Below the pieces are notes generated by a model. It had not been told where the DNA came from. It searched no databases and saw only the letters and a list, made by a program, of their open reading frames with translations. A program made the translations under genes and the position numbers. A stretch of DNA of 64,000 nt, from contig NW_019091381.1 in NCBI RefSeq assembly GCF_001949145.1, positions 1,969,579 through 2,033,578 on the forward strand. Direction: 5' to 3'. This DNA comes from Acanthaster planci (taxonomy: Eukaryota; Echinodermata; Asteroidea; Valvatida; Acanthasteridae). Positions 1-12,829 of the stretch are shown one piece after another (position 1 is the first letter of the stretch; every line of letters begins with the position of its first letter).

Positions 1-3000
1 CCAGTAACCCCGTGCTTTTTCCTACACGAGTTTGCATGGTGTCTACCCTTAATTGGCGGAGTTGTGTAGCTCGTTTTACCTTTGCCCTGAATACCAGACT
101 GTATTTTTCCTGACTTATAGCGATGGAATGTAACAGAAACATTGCATGTCGCCAAGCAGTATTAATGAAAATGGAAAGCAGGACAGGCCTTTAAAAATCG
201 GCAGTAAACCGGCAGGCATTTCCAGGATGCCGTAATTCATTCACACTCATCCGACATATTGCTCGGCAGGTTCATGAAAGTGCAGTTAAAGTAAAGACTC
301 CTTGAGGCGGTGTTGCCTACTTTATCAGTATACCATGTACCGCCTGTCGCCAAAACAGCGGACAAGCTTCATGTTCACCACAAGGTCGCGAAAGCACGTA
401 CCTCAACGGTCCATTGCGACTTAAAATAGAAACACAGCGCAAGAGAATCAAGACTACATCAGCACATGAAAAGTAAGACAAACAATCATTCGAAGTCGTT
501 GACGCGTTACTTGACGGTGCATGACTTTGAAACATACTGGGATTTTATCTTTAAATACTTGAAACCGTCGGTGATGATATGACACGCTGCCCACCCAAAT
601 AGGTGATGGCATTGCGCAAAATTATTATTGAAATATAATATTCCATAATCATTTCTATGACTCCTTTGCAAACTGAAAACTTTTCGCTTCTGCATCTTTG
701 AAACGAAACCCTCACGGCAACTCGACGGTGGACGTTTCTATATTTGTGACTTCATTCTCTGAGTGTCATTTCCAATTTCATCGGCAGACTAGATTGAGTG
801 CTCTGTGCAACACGCATTCATTCCTCAATGTCAACATCAGCGTCGCCCTCTTAAACGATAAGAGAGGACCCCGTGATCTCCCTTTAACAAAAGCAATTTC
901 CACATGCTGTCATAGCTGAAGATTACCCATCCTGAAATTGTGTATTTAAAACATTCCGCATATGCAAAGATGTCCATGAACCGTGGACGCTTACCCGCTC
1001 AGAGTTGACGTTTTTACCAGTCAATATTGAACATTCGAGATGTTTATCACCATGCCGCGCCGGGCGGCTTAGCTAGAGCATCTAGCTGTTTTGGAAAAAG
1101 AAACTTCCTGGTTTGTGTAAGCCTAAATGTTGACATTACAATTTAAGTTCCAGCAGATAGCTGATTCACCATTCCGGGATCCAGACGCTTAACATGGTTT
1201 CAGATGTTTCTAAATATTTCAGATCTGGCCACAAACTCACAAATTCAAGACAGTGTTACTCTAGTCAACTAACAGAAGCAATTTTTTGATTCAGGTGACT
1301 CGCCCTCTTGGGCCGGGATTTGGTCCATGAATCCGTAGCCCCTGGCTTCTCCCTAGGGTAATGAAATGTGCCATTTTCAAAAGCCAGTGGATTGATGTTG
1401 AAACAAAGTTACAACTCCCTGAGTCTCCCTTTATCACCGATAAACCACCAAACCCCCAACCCCTTCAAAGCTGGAAGATCGATCAATATTGGCACAACAC
1501 CCAATGGATCTCGTCTTCGAGGTTGTAGATAGCTTTCCTCCTTATTACATCTTGACCACTGTCCCCTGCATGGCTAGCCATTCGCAGCGGCGAGGGACTT
1601 AGTAATTAACATCGCCTCATCAACAGATAATATTGCCATTCCTGTCACGGTGGAGGCGGTGCTAAAAATTTGTCCGGAACGGCAATGCCCCAGATACCTT
1701 CCCAAATAATAGGACAAAACGCGGCAATTGGTATTGTGTGGAGGAAAACCGCTTTATGGTGTTGGAACTATTAAAAAGTGACAAGAGAAGCATGACAGTG
1801 TAACTTTCCTGCGCTGAAGTTAACTGTCGACAAATTCTAAATTTGAAGGTGTTACGTTACTGTGTGTTTCACGTGCATATTTTGTGAAAAACGTATTGGA
1901 ATGTGATAATTTGTTACGTATCATTTAAAGTGTGTACTGCGATGATTACTGTGAAAATAGTATAGGGATTTCGAACGTGCGAGTACCGATTCACATCACA
2001 GCACAAGCAGTCCATGTGAACCACCTGCGCGTCTGATGCGTAATTTTTGTGAACAAACTTCGTTTCTGACATCGGTACATAAAGCCGTTTGGAGTAAGTG
2101 GTCTATCAGATATGTGACAGACAAAAACACTTGTTAGGGCAAATAAACTTCAAAACAGAATTTTGAGAAAACCGGCATCTATATCACATAATTTCTGAGA
2201 TATATCACACAATTTTTATAATGTGCAAAAATGTATGAAAATAGAAAAATATCACAATATACTGTACCCAGCAATAAAAGCAATCAGTCTTTGCTTACTT
2301 AGCAACATCACCAAAGGAGACAAATTTACGACAATCTTGTGCGCTGTTTAGCAGGTAGGGATAAAAATTCGGTTCTAATCAAGTTAATTTTGTCCAAGTC
2401 TCAAGAGGCGTGTTTCTGTCAGGAGTGGTTACATGCAGGAAATGCTTAGAATCCAGCTAGCGTCTACGGTCACTGGCAGACGGGGTTTTTTATAGCTCGG
2501 TAGAGGTCTCCTCGTGGTTACTAATCAGTCCGTCATTCCAACGTATCTGTTCCACGGCAATGAGATTGAGTGAAAATGACAAGGACTGATGGCAAGTGGC
2601 GAGAGCACCGCCGGCCGTGTATCATGTCGGTTAACGGTGGAAAATAGAAACGAAATCTATTAAAAAGGAGTTCAATCTCAGACTGGGCTCGTCTCAAGAA
2701 GTGGCACAGGCCGCAATATTAGCTGAACACAACTGAGATATATATCGCTCACTATGCGGAACATAAGATAGTTACCCGACGGATTTCACCCTTTTTATTC
2801 GACACTGTTCATTCTTAGCTTCACTACATAGCTCAACCTTTTTTTAAAGACCGGCATACTAATTTTAACGTACCACGGTGACCTATTTGTTTTCTCGAAT
2901 GTCACAATTAAGTATCGTCTCACAAGGTGATTCTATGGAATCACCCAGAATTCTTCATCAATCATTTTAACAAGTTTAGTGGCGCGTTGCGACCAGCACG

Positions 3001-4415
3001 GCTCATCCGTCATGTAAACGACTGCTGAACTGTTTTATGAGGGTTGACTGTTTTAAAGGAGTTAGTAAAATAGTTACTTAACTTTTCTGACTTTTTAAGT
3101 TTAAAATAAATACCGGTAGCTTGGCATTTCCAGTTCATTCGTTGCTTAGGTACAATCCCAAAACCCGACAAGCAGCGCTCGAAGGCCCATTCAATACCAC
3201 CTTTAGGTTTAGTCATAGAAGACTCTGACAAATCCAAAGCAAACACCGCGGCGGGAATACATCTGTGATTTCATCTGCAAAACACAGGCATAATTTGTTA
3301 GACTGTACGCAATAATCAATAATTGCATCCTGGTCGTCATGATAATGAACACGAGAAATCAGAGAGCATAATTGTTAAATTTCAAGAAATGAAAATTAAC
3401 TGTAACCACGTTCAACGGACCATCTGTTCGTTCGGGGATTAATGGCGCGACTGGGAACAATCAGACTCATTTAACGCTGTAATGCCGGGATTGATACGGC
3501 GACAAATCTGTTTTCACGCAATCTAAAGGCTGATTGGTGACGCTCTTATACAGTGAATAATTTAAAAGTAGGTATATCTACTGAATATGTATTTTGCCGC
3601 ACCATCCGCGCATGCTTAAACACAAGACTGCAAAGTCGTCACGGAAGCAACTTCAGCACGAGACGGCGGAGCGGAATCAGTCGCACGCACGCACGAGGCT
3701 AAATTTGATCATGGCAGCAATAAGCGTGACCGGCCCGTCCAATAAATACAGCGCAGAACACATCGCGAGCTGGCCCAGCCAAAATGTCAAGTGTAATGAA
3801 GAAGGGGAGAGTCTGAGCAAGATGGATGGGCTATGTTACCGTGCTTTGACAGACCCTTGGTGAAGAATGTCACTGTATTAATGGTAGACCTTCAGGTCTT
3901 GGTCGGGCAGTTTCAAGCAAATCATGCCTTTCTAGTTGTAAGCCGGACAGACAGTGCCTGAGTCTTACTTTTAGCGACAAGAAGCTTGGTTCTGCAATAG
4001 CCTCCCATTTTTATACAGTTTTGAAATTCTGTAAGGTTATCAAGAGTGGAGTATCTTTAATGTAGTTCCCTGTGCCCCGTTGAGTATGTAATGAACCAAT
4101 TCACTCGTACAAAGTGTCTTGGTGATTTTTGATCGTTGTGCAGTCAGGTTTGCCGCAAGTCCTCACAGGATAAAGGGGAAACACCTGAAACGATCACTTT
4201 ACCTTCGGCTATAAGCTGAGTTCTAGTTTCGTAACATAACATTCAAATGACGTTCCGTAATGAATTTAACCGGTCATAATGCTTAAGCCATACACTTTTT
4301 CCGTACCCAGATCCTGCTAATGAGTCAACCTATTTTATTTCTACAACAATCGATAACTTATTTCCTCTCTGCCCCCTCTTCACTCACCACCCGCTCGATC
4401 CGCTCCACCAACAAG
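1..4415. other. Non-coding stretch, nothing assigned
   Basis: I see no splice-bounded coding frame that I would defend here, no RNA gene and no clear inverted-repeat element. The longest frames (for example 3594-3863 on + and 3010-3246 on -) match no family I know and lack convincing splice context. The stretch is consistent with intron or intergenic DNA. Confidence 0.5.
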
Positions 4416-4506
4416 ACTGACCCAGCGTCCGGTAACATTCAATACACGAGACCACCGGGAGAGGCTATACCTTGCCAAGTTCATTCAAAAAAATTTGAAA
4501 TCTGGA
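4416..4506 (+). CDS. Exon-like segment, unknown protein
   Basis: An open frame of 30 codons follows a long pyrimidine-rich tract ending in AAG and stops at a GTAAGT donor just after 4506. The encoded peptide is hydrophilic (starts TDPASGN, ends KKFEIW). The opposite strand also has a GTGAGT donor at the same place with an open frame behind it, so strand is not settled. No family recognised. The signals could be chance. Confidence 0.2.
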
Positions 4507-4726
4507 GTAAGTTCGCGTGACTTCTGCAGGGCACTCGATAAGATCTACAGCTGTAAAGGCACCGCGGTGGGAATACAATAATTCTACCCCTCCCTTTATC
4601 GGCTTGGCTAGCGAATCGATTTTGACGCCGAATTTAGAATTTCGGATTGTGCTGATTATCTTCATAGAGCTTCTCCAGGTGGGGTCATGTTTCGAGAAAG
4701 GAGGCCATGAAATTAGCTATTTTATA

Positions 4727-5522
4727 CAGGGTTTCCCAGGAAAATAACCCAAATCCTGAAATAAAGGGTAAATTTTGTCAAGTTCTGTAACTATGACTAT
4801 AACTTTGTCTTTGCGGTGAATTAGAGGCCATTTGATTTCAAATGACATATTGTTGGAATTCCTCCAATCATACATCACCAAACACCAAAGTTTTGATAAT
4901 GGTATGTTAAAACTCGTCTGTGACACATTAGGTTAAAGCATCAAGTCCAACATGGCCTCAGGAAAATTTGATCTTTTGAAGCATGTGAAACATACCATTA
5001 TATGATGTGAAGTTACCATAAGCACACGTTGCTCATATGGTAAGCGGTACCGTCTTGCCGTTACTAAACATGTAGCTAACTGGTCGCTTTTACCAGGCAT
5101 TGACCTACTAAATATTGCCTAATCTGTATACTTCATAATCTGTCCACATCTAACTTCCTGAAATACTGTTTTCCAGACAAAGCAGGTCAGTATGCATTCC
5201 GTTCCACATATTTCACACAAATGAATGTCTCCAAAGCACCATATCTCATGCTTGATCCCCCCAAAATCCATTAGGCCGTGTTTGAATGTAATCATAACGC
5301 CTTAACCTGAAGTGTCGCAAATGGGTTTTTGACATACCATTTTTCAAACAACGGTGCCCAGTGAAGTATGACGGAAGGAAAAGCCATCAGGGTCTCTTTG
5401 AAAGGAATTCTCTCCTACTTAATGACAAACACGTGATTGTACATGTAGGCCTAGTCATACATTACAGAACTTGGTCAACTGAATCCTTTATTTCAGGATT
5501 AATTTTTTCCTGGGTAGCCCTG
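4727..5522. mobile_element. Nonautonomous mariner-like DNA transposon
   Basis: The left end CAGGGTTTCCCAGGAAAA is mirrored on the right by TTTTTTCCTGGGTAGCCCTG. A second matched block, AATCCTGAAATAAAGG (4752-4767), pairs with its reverse complement at 5485-5500, giving terminal inverted repeats of about 40 bp. Both ends are flanked by TATA, compatible with a TA target duplication. The start resembles the CAGGGTGTCCC-type ends of mariner elements (family knowledge). The 796-bp interior has no transposase-like frame, so the copy would depend on a transposase made elsewhere. The similarity of the ends extends a few bases into the flanks (TTTTATA / TATAAAA), so the exact edges are uncertain. Confidence 0.65.
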
Positions 5523-7203
5523 TATAAAATGGCCAATGTCGTGGCCTTCTTTCTTGAACCAACACGCCCACCTTGAGCAGCTCTATGAAGATTATTAGCA
5601 CAACCCACTATATCCAAATGATGGACGAGTTGTGAAGACAGAGGTAGAGGGGTAGAGACCTTAAATATCTTTAGATTTTTTATGAGAAAAGCAAACACCA
5701 TCAAATATCTGCAAAGACTTAGTTCTTCTTGCTAACCAGAATGCTTTTGGTACATTATGAGCACCACGCCCGTTTTGGGCTATACTCTGGCTCATAATAG
5801 AATGTGGAAAAATTTGCTGGGTCAACAAGTCAAGTATGTTTTGACTCTTAGAGTTGTTAGTTGTTTTTACAGGAATACGTTCACAATTTGCGACAGAGTA
5901 GGCCACAGCCTCACAGCCACAGGAGTTCCGAAAGTTTGGTAACGGAATGTTTTCTGATATCCCATCCGCATCAGATGTCGCTAGAGATTACGACGCAGAC
6001 AAACTATAGCATCATAAGACCATTTAGAAGGTCAGGATTTAAAGAAACAATACTTTGGAAGATCATTTTAGGATAGTGGCAGTGACTTCGAAAAAGCATA
6101 AGGGCATGGCAAGGGTAGGAGACACACTCTGCAAAAACTCGCAAGCAGAATTTTCTTGATGGCCTATCCTATTTCGAAAAGTTTTAAACCCACAAAATCT
6201 GACTATCCTCAATTCTTTTTCGAGGAAGTTTTGAGCACAATATTTCAGTTGTTTTTGTATACGCCTCCAATTAAGCAAACACTTGTCGAAAGCATCATTC
6301 TAGCACAATAATCGTTAAGTGACGCCACGGGACGGATGACCAGTCAAGACAAGGCGCTTGACGTCAAAGTCCCGACTGTTTTTGTAGCGTTATGGTCTAG
6401 TTATTGTTTGCTGATTAAATTTCAACGTGAGTAGAGTAACGAGAAACGCAATGACCGGGAACAAATGCTAAAGAGGAAATGACAGGAGAAGGATACGGGG
6501 CGAGCGATTGCTAGCCACCCTCACAACACAACTTTCTTCGATGTATACGGTACATTCCTCACCAGTTCAGTTTTTATATCTTTCATTAATATTACATTAG
6601 ATACCGTCATAGGCTGATGCGTATCTGTTTTCCAATAGAGGCTTTGTATGATAGCCATCTTGCATCTTTTGTTCCACAGGGAAGCCTCCTTTGTACATAC
6701 CTTGTGGAACAAAAGCACTGGTCTGCAACATGGCAGCCATGCAAACCCTCTACATAAAGAAATACTCATATCAACTTTCTTTGCGGAAGAAGACCGGGCA
6801 GAGGGTTCAGTTGTCAAGTTGCCAAAGGTCTTGACCTTCAAGGCGCTTGATCACGTGGCTTTGCCTGCCATAATTCTTTTGGTATAAAACTTTCCAGGAA
6901 TTTCCTCCACATAACCATCTTCCTAAAAATCTGCCAACGGCTCCTCAACAGTGCCTTAGAGCTAGCCATCAGAAGTTTGGACAACATGGTTTACATTTAA
7001 CATGATGAATATAATGATGAAAGGAGAGGGTGTGAAACACCTTCCTCAAATCTACACATTTCTACTCATATCAATGACAAACTAACTTACCCAGGGCACC
7101 CTTTGTTTTTGTTCTTTCGAATCGCTCTCGATGATCAACAGAACACGTACTTAATGGAACGACCTGGTATTGTCTTTTGAACGAAATTAACCTCGAAACA
7201 ATA
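5523..7203. other. Non-coding or decayed sequence
   Basis: A good acceptor-like tract (TTGTTTTTACAG) precedes 5873 and an open frame then runs to a TAG at 6076, but it has no recognisable motif and no donor. Several mid-size frames overlap on both strands between 5460 and 6280. This may be a decayed repeat next to the transposon at 4727-5522. Nothing firmer is seen up to 7203. Confidence 0.3.
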
Positions 7204-7358
7204 CGGGCGTTTCACATTAGTGCACCTCCAAGAGTTTACAACGCGTTGGCCAATCACAGTGCGTGAAATCTGTCGACCCAAATGGTCGACGAATTTCGCG
7301 CGTTGTGATTGGCCAACGCGTTGCAAACTCACGGAGGCGCACTATTCTGAATCGCCCG
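7204..7358. mobile_element. Foldback MITE, 155 bp, TA-flanked
   Basis: The two halves are imperfect reverse complements over nearly the whole length. The left arm runs from CGGGCGTTTCA through AACGCGTTGGCCAATCAC to a GTCGACC centre; the right arm runs from GGTCGACGAATTTC through GTGATTGGCCAACGCGTT to TGAATCGCCCG. Each outer end abuts TA, as expected for a TA-duplicating (Tc1/mariner-type) element. There is no coding capacity. The arm differences (for example GTGCACCTCCAAG versus GTGCGCCTCCGTG) show moderate age. Each arm contains the CCAAT-type string TTGGCCAATCA, so the copy could carry protein-binding sites. Confidence 0.65.
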
Positions 7359-10147
7359 TATTCAAAAAGCACTCATAATTCTCGAAAAAGGAAATAAGTG
7401 CAAGTGCGCAGTTTGTCTTACAGCGAATTGAATTGCCTTATTCATGACTCGATACACATTACCGCTCTGTACCCTGGCGTAAGCTACGTTGACGCACAAA
7501 ATGCACGTAGCGACTTGATTCTGAAAGTTGTTTTGCACTGAAGTGCCTCGTCTATGACGTCATTACGATCCATCTATAGCAAAAGGCGTTGAGAAAAGGT
7601 GGTCCAAAACAACTTGGGGTGACAGACGAAATAACAACAGCCAAAGGGAACAGTGTGCTTGGAAATGCTGTTGTATGGCAGGGAAATCCGTTCCGATTGA
7701 AGTTCGTTAATTGTCGCGTGTTTATCCGAGACTGCTGCGCGTATCGCACCGTGCAAACTGCTGTTACCAGTTGTGCTCTTGACCCTTATGTAATGTACCG
7801 CGAAGTCGGTTTAACATTACAAGGGACGTCGCCTTGCGGACCTTGACACTTTGAGAAAGAAATGTTTGAGACACTTCATTGTTCCAACAACAGACAGCTC
7901 TGCGTAGCGATGCCGGCACCGGACACAGTCGAGCATTCTAGAAGTCCTTTGAAACAAAGGACACTTCAGTGCCTTACACCATATTGATAGTTGTTCTCGG
8001 CAACCTAAGAAAAAGATCTAAAGAAACCTGCAAATACACGAAATTTGAAGGTGAATTTGGGCGAATCAACTCCAGTCAAAGAGAAAGACTACTTGTACCC
8101 CGAATAGGATATAGAGAAAAGTCAGACACCCCCAGCAATAACTTATTTGTCTTCTTTGCGGTATGTACCACATTTTAGAATGTACGTCATTACAGGGCAT
8201 CGCTGCGTGCAGTTCTCTGCCACTGTTCAATTTTATCCATCTCCGCTTTCATTGAGCTTGAATTGCAAAGCTTCCAGTGGTGGAGGCATCGGTTTCTATG
8301 GTTACCCAGCCCCCTGTCTGCGTCCAGCAACCTTGATGCCCTCTTAAGCGTTATCGTGATCTCCGGAGAATTAACCGAAATGTTTAGGTCCGGCTTTTTC
8401 AGGTGTCATTCCCTCTAAACTAGTATTATGCACATGACTAACTTTTGACCACAGTAAAAATGCCAATGTTTTGCTATCCATTCATCTTTGTGTGGTGCAA
8501 GAAATACAATATTTATCTTCGAAATTATTACTGCGTGGTAAGGGAGGTTACCTTGCCCCTTTTATAAACATTTTGATTAAATTTACCTTGGATTATACGG
8601 ACAATCAATCCTTTATGTAGAGCAATTAGATTAGACTCTATACAATGATATATTTGTGTGAAATCTCTATAGTAGGAACCTTATAACCCTCAGTCATTTC
8701 ATGGGAGAGCTGTATGGCTTCATTACTGCCTCAAAGAAACTACAACCCTCTGCCCTGTTTACGATTTTAAAATTGTTTAGTTCAAAACCGATAGTTTGTT
8801 CGAATTGTCTGAGGTCATTTTTGAAAATGCTTGCCAACCTTTTTAAAGAAACGATTTTAATATTATAGTATTCTTTATTATTTATTGAGGTTTTCAGTTA
8901 GAACCCCGGACCGAAAGATCAGTTGACAGTAACACCGCTACCTTGTGTGTATAAGGAAGGGGCGTAACTATACATGTCGTCTCTTCGTGTTAAGTTTGGT
9001 GGAGTGGAGTTTGGCCGCCGCAATGAATTTCGTTTTTTTTTTGCGGACTGTTTTCTTAAAAGACGTGTTTCTATGGCTAAGAAACTAATAAGGAAAAACC
9101 GGTATGTGCAAGCAAAGTTCAGGGAATAATTGGTTGATGTTATATCCTTTAGCTAATAAGGGGGTGTCAGGATCAAATTCCAAAAAAGATTGCTGCCGTG
9201 CATAAGAGTTTTATAAAAATAGGGGGTGATATTTGTCATCAGCAATAACAGGGCCACTCCGCACTCCTTTCTTACTGTATGATTTTTATACATGGTTTCG
9301 TGGACGAGGGGTCTGTTCGCTGATATACCGGGATATTCAAGTAGTTTTCATAGGTTTTTTGCGACCAGAAAATTATTATCATATCGAGCAGGCTTGGTAA
9401 GTTTGACTTGTAATCAGCACAGCTACCTTGAATTCCACGTTAATCGTAAATTTCTGATTAACATGGCTCAACACCAATGACTCCCAGGTCTGTAAATTAA
9501 AATTTGACATCATGGTGGCACGCCTTACCTACGTGTACCTGTATTATTCCACTGCTGTTATATTTTATAGTGTTGACTCTATAAGTAGTCCATTGCCTAT
9601 CATCACAGTAAAAACCAGCAGCCAAACTGGTCAGTCAGGAATGATCAGACGTTTCTTTCACTACAGATGTTTAATTTGCAATGTCAATTTTAGCGTACCT
9701 GGATGAGCGTTGATTTCGTTGCTGGTACACACCTTTGAAAGGTCTGGCAGCAACTTTACCGGTAGGCTTCGGAAAATTGTTAAGTAGGCTAGTTTGTTTA
9801 ACCTCGCGGAATGAGGGTAAAAAAACACCCCCATAAGCCTGAAAAAGAGGCCAATTCATTGAAGTAAAGCCACACGGCCAGCAATTGAGACCCATGAGTG
9901 TCATCGTGCATGCTTATAAGCCAGTTAAAATGATGCCAAGCTTAAGCATTGCTCTGTAGTCAGGTGGTTAAAAGCGGGCGTGTATCTTTTGGTGTATATG
10001 TGTAGGTTAAAGGCATGTTAATATTGAAATTGTCCCCCACTATGATTATTGCGGGTATAGGCTAACATGAAAGATTGACCCTTTTCGAGTTCCGGCAAGT
10101 GATTGTTTGCACATCCATGGCGGCACACTGATCATTTGCGACAACAG
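7359..10147. other. Non-coding stretch with one X-box-like site
   Basis: No defensible exon. GTTTCTATGGTTAC at 8292-8305 resembles the RFX X-box consensus (GTTNCC-ATGG-NAAC type) but stands alone. Several 60-85-codon frames are present without splice context. Confidence 0.35.
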
Positions 10148-10339
10148 ACGGACGGGGCTGAGCTCAACAAACGCATTACATCGCGCCTCGATTGTCTGCC
10201 ATCTCTCTCAAGGGATCGCGCAACATTTTCCCATCGTCGTGTTAGTGATGACTTATTAAGCTCATCCATTTCCTTAAGTGAATCTGCTGTGAGTGAAACA
10301 ATACACCGTGCACATTCCCCCCTTCGATCAAATGGCTAG
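10148..10339 (+). CDS. Ser-rich exon-like frame, unknown protein
   Basis: An open frame runs from an ACAACAG acceptor-like site to a TAG at 10337-10339. The peptide is hydrophilic and Ser/Arg-rich, with strings such as SLSRDRATFSHRRVSDD and LLSSSISLSESA, typical of a disordered region, and codon use is richer in CG than the flanks. A GTGAGT donor occurs inside at 10286, so it may end there or be a terminal exon. The pyrimidine tract before the acceptor is weak. No family recognised. It lies on the same strand 2.4 kb before the RhoGAP-like exon, but no link is shown. Confidence 0.3.
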   Translation, partial: TDGAELNKRITSRLDCLPSLSRDRATFSHRRVSDDLLSSSISLSESAVSETIHRAHSPLRSNG

Positions 10340-12696
10340 AAACTAATGGATTATTAATGGAGGGCGCTGGAGCTTGTCTGATCACGAGTCTGAAACTAGA
10401 AAAGACACATAATGCAAGAGAGATCAAACAAAACTTGCGAATTTTACTTGTCTCTTTTGGCTTGAAATCAAATGAAAAGTGAAATGAAATGACCCGTCTA
10501 ATTCATTACAAAGCTATCTCTATGTAAGTCCTACATCACGATCCAAAATGCAGAGTGATGCCCAGCGTTATGCTTGTTTGCTTCCTAAATTAAAGGGCAA
10601 GTTTTTGCAATCGTTTAAACATAGGCCTACATTCCACTTCATCAAAACATCGTTTGATTTCATTGACTTTGTTTTCGAATGAAAGCCTTATATGCCATTC
10701 GAGGAAGTATAATACTGGCGACATTTCTCTGGTTCAAGGTTTAAAAGGGCTGTGCAATATGCAACCATTGACACTGCACTTGTGTGTCCTATGTAACCCC
10801 ATTTTTCGATTTTAATTGCCATCTCAAGGGTTTTCAAAAATGTCATTTGTATTTTTATGCGGATGCCAATTGCCATATTCATGAGTAAACTATGATGTCA
10901 TTCTGGGCAGAAACCTTAATGTTATAGCTTTTTCTACAGAAACAATGGCGAGAATTTTGGATATATTGATGTGAATTTTCTTTTATTGATGTTTCGTTGT
11001 ACAGTTTTCAAACATTCAAGAGCAGTAGAACGTTGCAAAAAATGTACACCTTAGACAAAAAGATCATCACATAATTTTGGTATCATGGTAGATTTGGGAT
11101 GGTATCATTTAAGAGGGAAACTGAACTGCTGTCATGGAGCCATGTTTCGGTGACATAACACAAATCACTTGATAAACCCCACATTTATTAAAGTCCATTC
11201 ACCTCGTCAAGAAGAGGACTAGTTTAAAGACGCAGTTTACCCACTGAACCGTTTGAACTCGTCATAACACCCCCCCCTTTCCGCAGCTTTGACAAATATT
11301 TGCGCTCCCCACAACTTTTCATGATAAACGACTTCTCACTCCTTCCACTGTCTTCGCCAAACATTCCAAACACGGCCAGAAATCCGGCACAACCGGAAGC
11401 GCGATACGGGTTGCTGTATCCGACCTTTCGCAGCCTGCCTGGGGAGGGCGGAAGTGGCGAGTGTGCACTGCCGTTTCAGCGGCAGGTGGCCCGTGGGTTC
11501 CTGCCGTCCCAGCGCGGACCACAGAACGAGGGGGAAAAAAAAACTAACGGCGATGTTGACTACTCCCCGTGCTCTCTTGTCTAACTCTTCCTTCCTCGTA
11601 CTCCCACGCCCAACTGCTCCGTTTCAGTAACGGTATACCTTTAGATCCAGAGATCTAATTACATTCTCTGTGACGAATTCCCCGTCAGTGTGGAATTGAC
11701 ACACAAGTTAATACGCACGACATTGCTTTAGAGTCCTTCATGCTTTGAGGTAAGGCGACAAAAATCGTTAAAAGAAGTAATAACGTGGAAACTTTCGCTT
11801 TTTAACTTGAGCTCTCCCACAAACCATGACAAGCTATACTAGATATAAGGAAAAAACAATACTTAAAATTAAATCCCAGGGCTTGTACAAGTGTTGCTTC
11901 AAAGCTTGTTAAATGAACTTGCACTTACCCCGCCTGAGCTCATACACGTTGATTGAATTTTGCCGAGGAGTTGTTGTTCTTGCACGAAAATTTACGTAAT
12001 TGATCCCGACCACAATAAATTATGCACAGCGAGAATCAATAGCGATTCAATTAAGGTTAGCTGGATGAATGGTGATAACAGGAAAGTGGCGACTTTTATG
12101 AAGCGCGTCAGCGTTTAATTCGGCTACGCGCAGGCTCATTTGAAACTTCGTTTTTTGAAAATGAACGCATTACCAACTCAGCTTCAGTTTTAAACTTTCA
12201 GTCTTACATGTCTTTAAAATGTTATTGCTATTACTGCTTTCGAATTTACTCTCTTTTGGCTTTGGTTCTCAGCGGTTCAAAGGTAGGCCTATGTCTACTG
12301 AGTGCTTTTTAAAAATCGCACAAATTCAAACTGGGCCTTAATTGTCTCCATTATACATGTCACTTTCCGGGGTGTCACTGCGGCAGAGAAGTTATATTAT
12401 ACTCACGTATGCACTGGGGCTTGTATTGTTTCCTGTGTTGGGGTTCACTACCTCTCCTGTTTTTACTTTGAACGATCAGTGGGTTCTGGTGTTTTGTATA
12501 ATAATTAAAGCCATTTGAGAAGTCTAGCTATATGCGTTCCATTCATTTCTCCTTTTAGCGGATTTTTGTTCATGCTCGTTAACCATATTCTGTTTAAGGA
12601 GTAATTAATTACGTTTTGGATAAACACGCAGTCGAACGGTGGAGACGATTACAAATTAGTCATATCCGGAGTCTTTCCCGCTCAACTGTTTCTCAG
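10340..12696. other. Non-coding; CpG-rich island at 11.38-11.52 kb
   Basis: The segment 11380-11520 is much richer in CG dinucleotides than its surroundings and contains an ETS-type ACCGGAAG string, so a promoter or exon is possible. All frames there are partly open, which prevents a choice. On the minus strand a GTAAGTGC donor at about 11925-11932 follows two open frames; strand and frame are ambiguous. Otherwise nothing. Confidence 0.3.
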
Positions 12697-12829
12697 CAAC
12701 GAAAAGCACTAATTTCCATATTCAAACATCGTGGACCATGCACCCATGGCATTTTCCTTGAAAAACCAGACCAGAGTCAGAATCTTCTTCTTGGTGAAGA
12801 AAAGGAATCATCTTTCTTTGTGTCAATTT
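12697..12829 (+). CDS. RhoGAP-domain-like exon (ARHGAP20/TAGAP type)
   Basis: The exon is bounded by a strong acceptor (a pyrimidine-rich run ending GTTTCTCAG) and a consensus donor (GTAAGTATG). It is 133 nt, open in frame 0, and ends in phase 1. Residues 3-20 contain the string FKHRGPCTHGIF, which fits the G-P-x-T-x-G-I-F core at the start of RhoGAP domains of the ARHGAP20/TAGAP kind. RhoGAPs speed GTP hydrolysis by Rho-family GTPases in the cytosol, using an arginine finger that normally follows GIF; here Leu (GIFLEKP) stands there. It is therefore either a catalytically altered member or a decayed exon. The rest of the domain was not found nearby. Frame and strand are supported by both splice sites; the family call rests on about 12 residues. 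Confidence 0.5.

Noticed and set aside
3594-3863. 89-codon hydrophilic + frame
   Set aside because: Starts at TTG, has no splice context and no recognisable motif.
4384-4440. Minus-strand exon ending at a GTGAGT donor opposite the + candidate
   Set aside because: Frame is open but acceptor is poor; kept only as a warning that strand is ambiguous there.
8292-8305. RFX X-box-like GTTTCTATGGTTAC as a promoter
   Set aside because: No exon, CpG cluster or second site nearby; a single 14-bp match is expected by chance.
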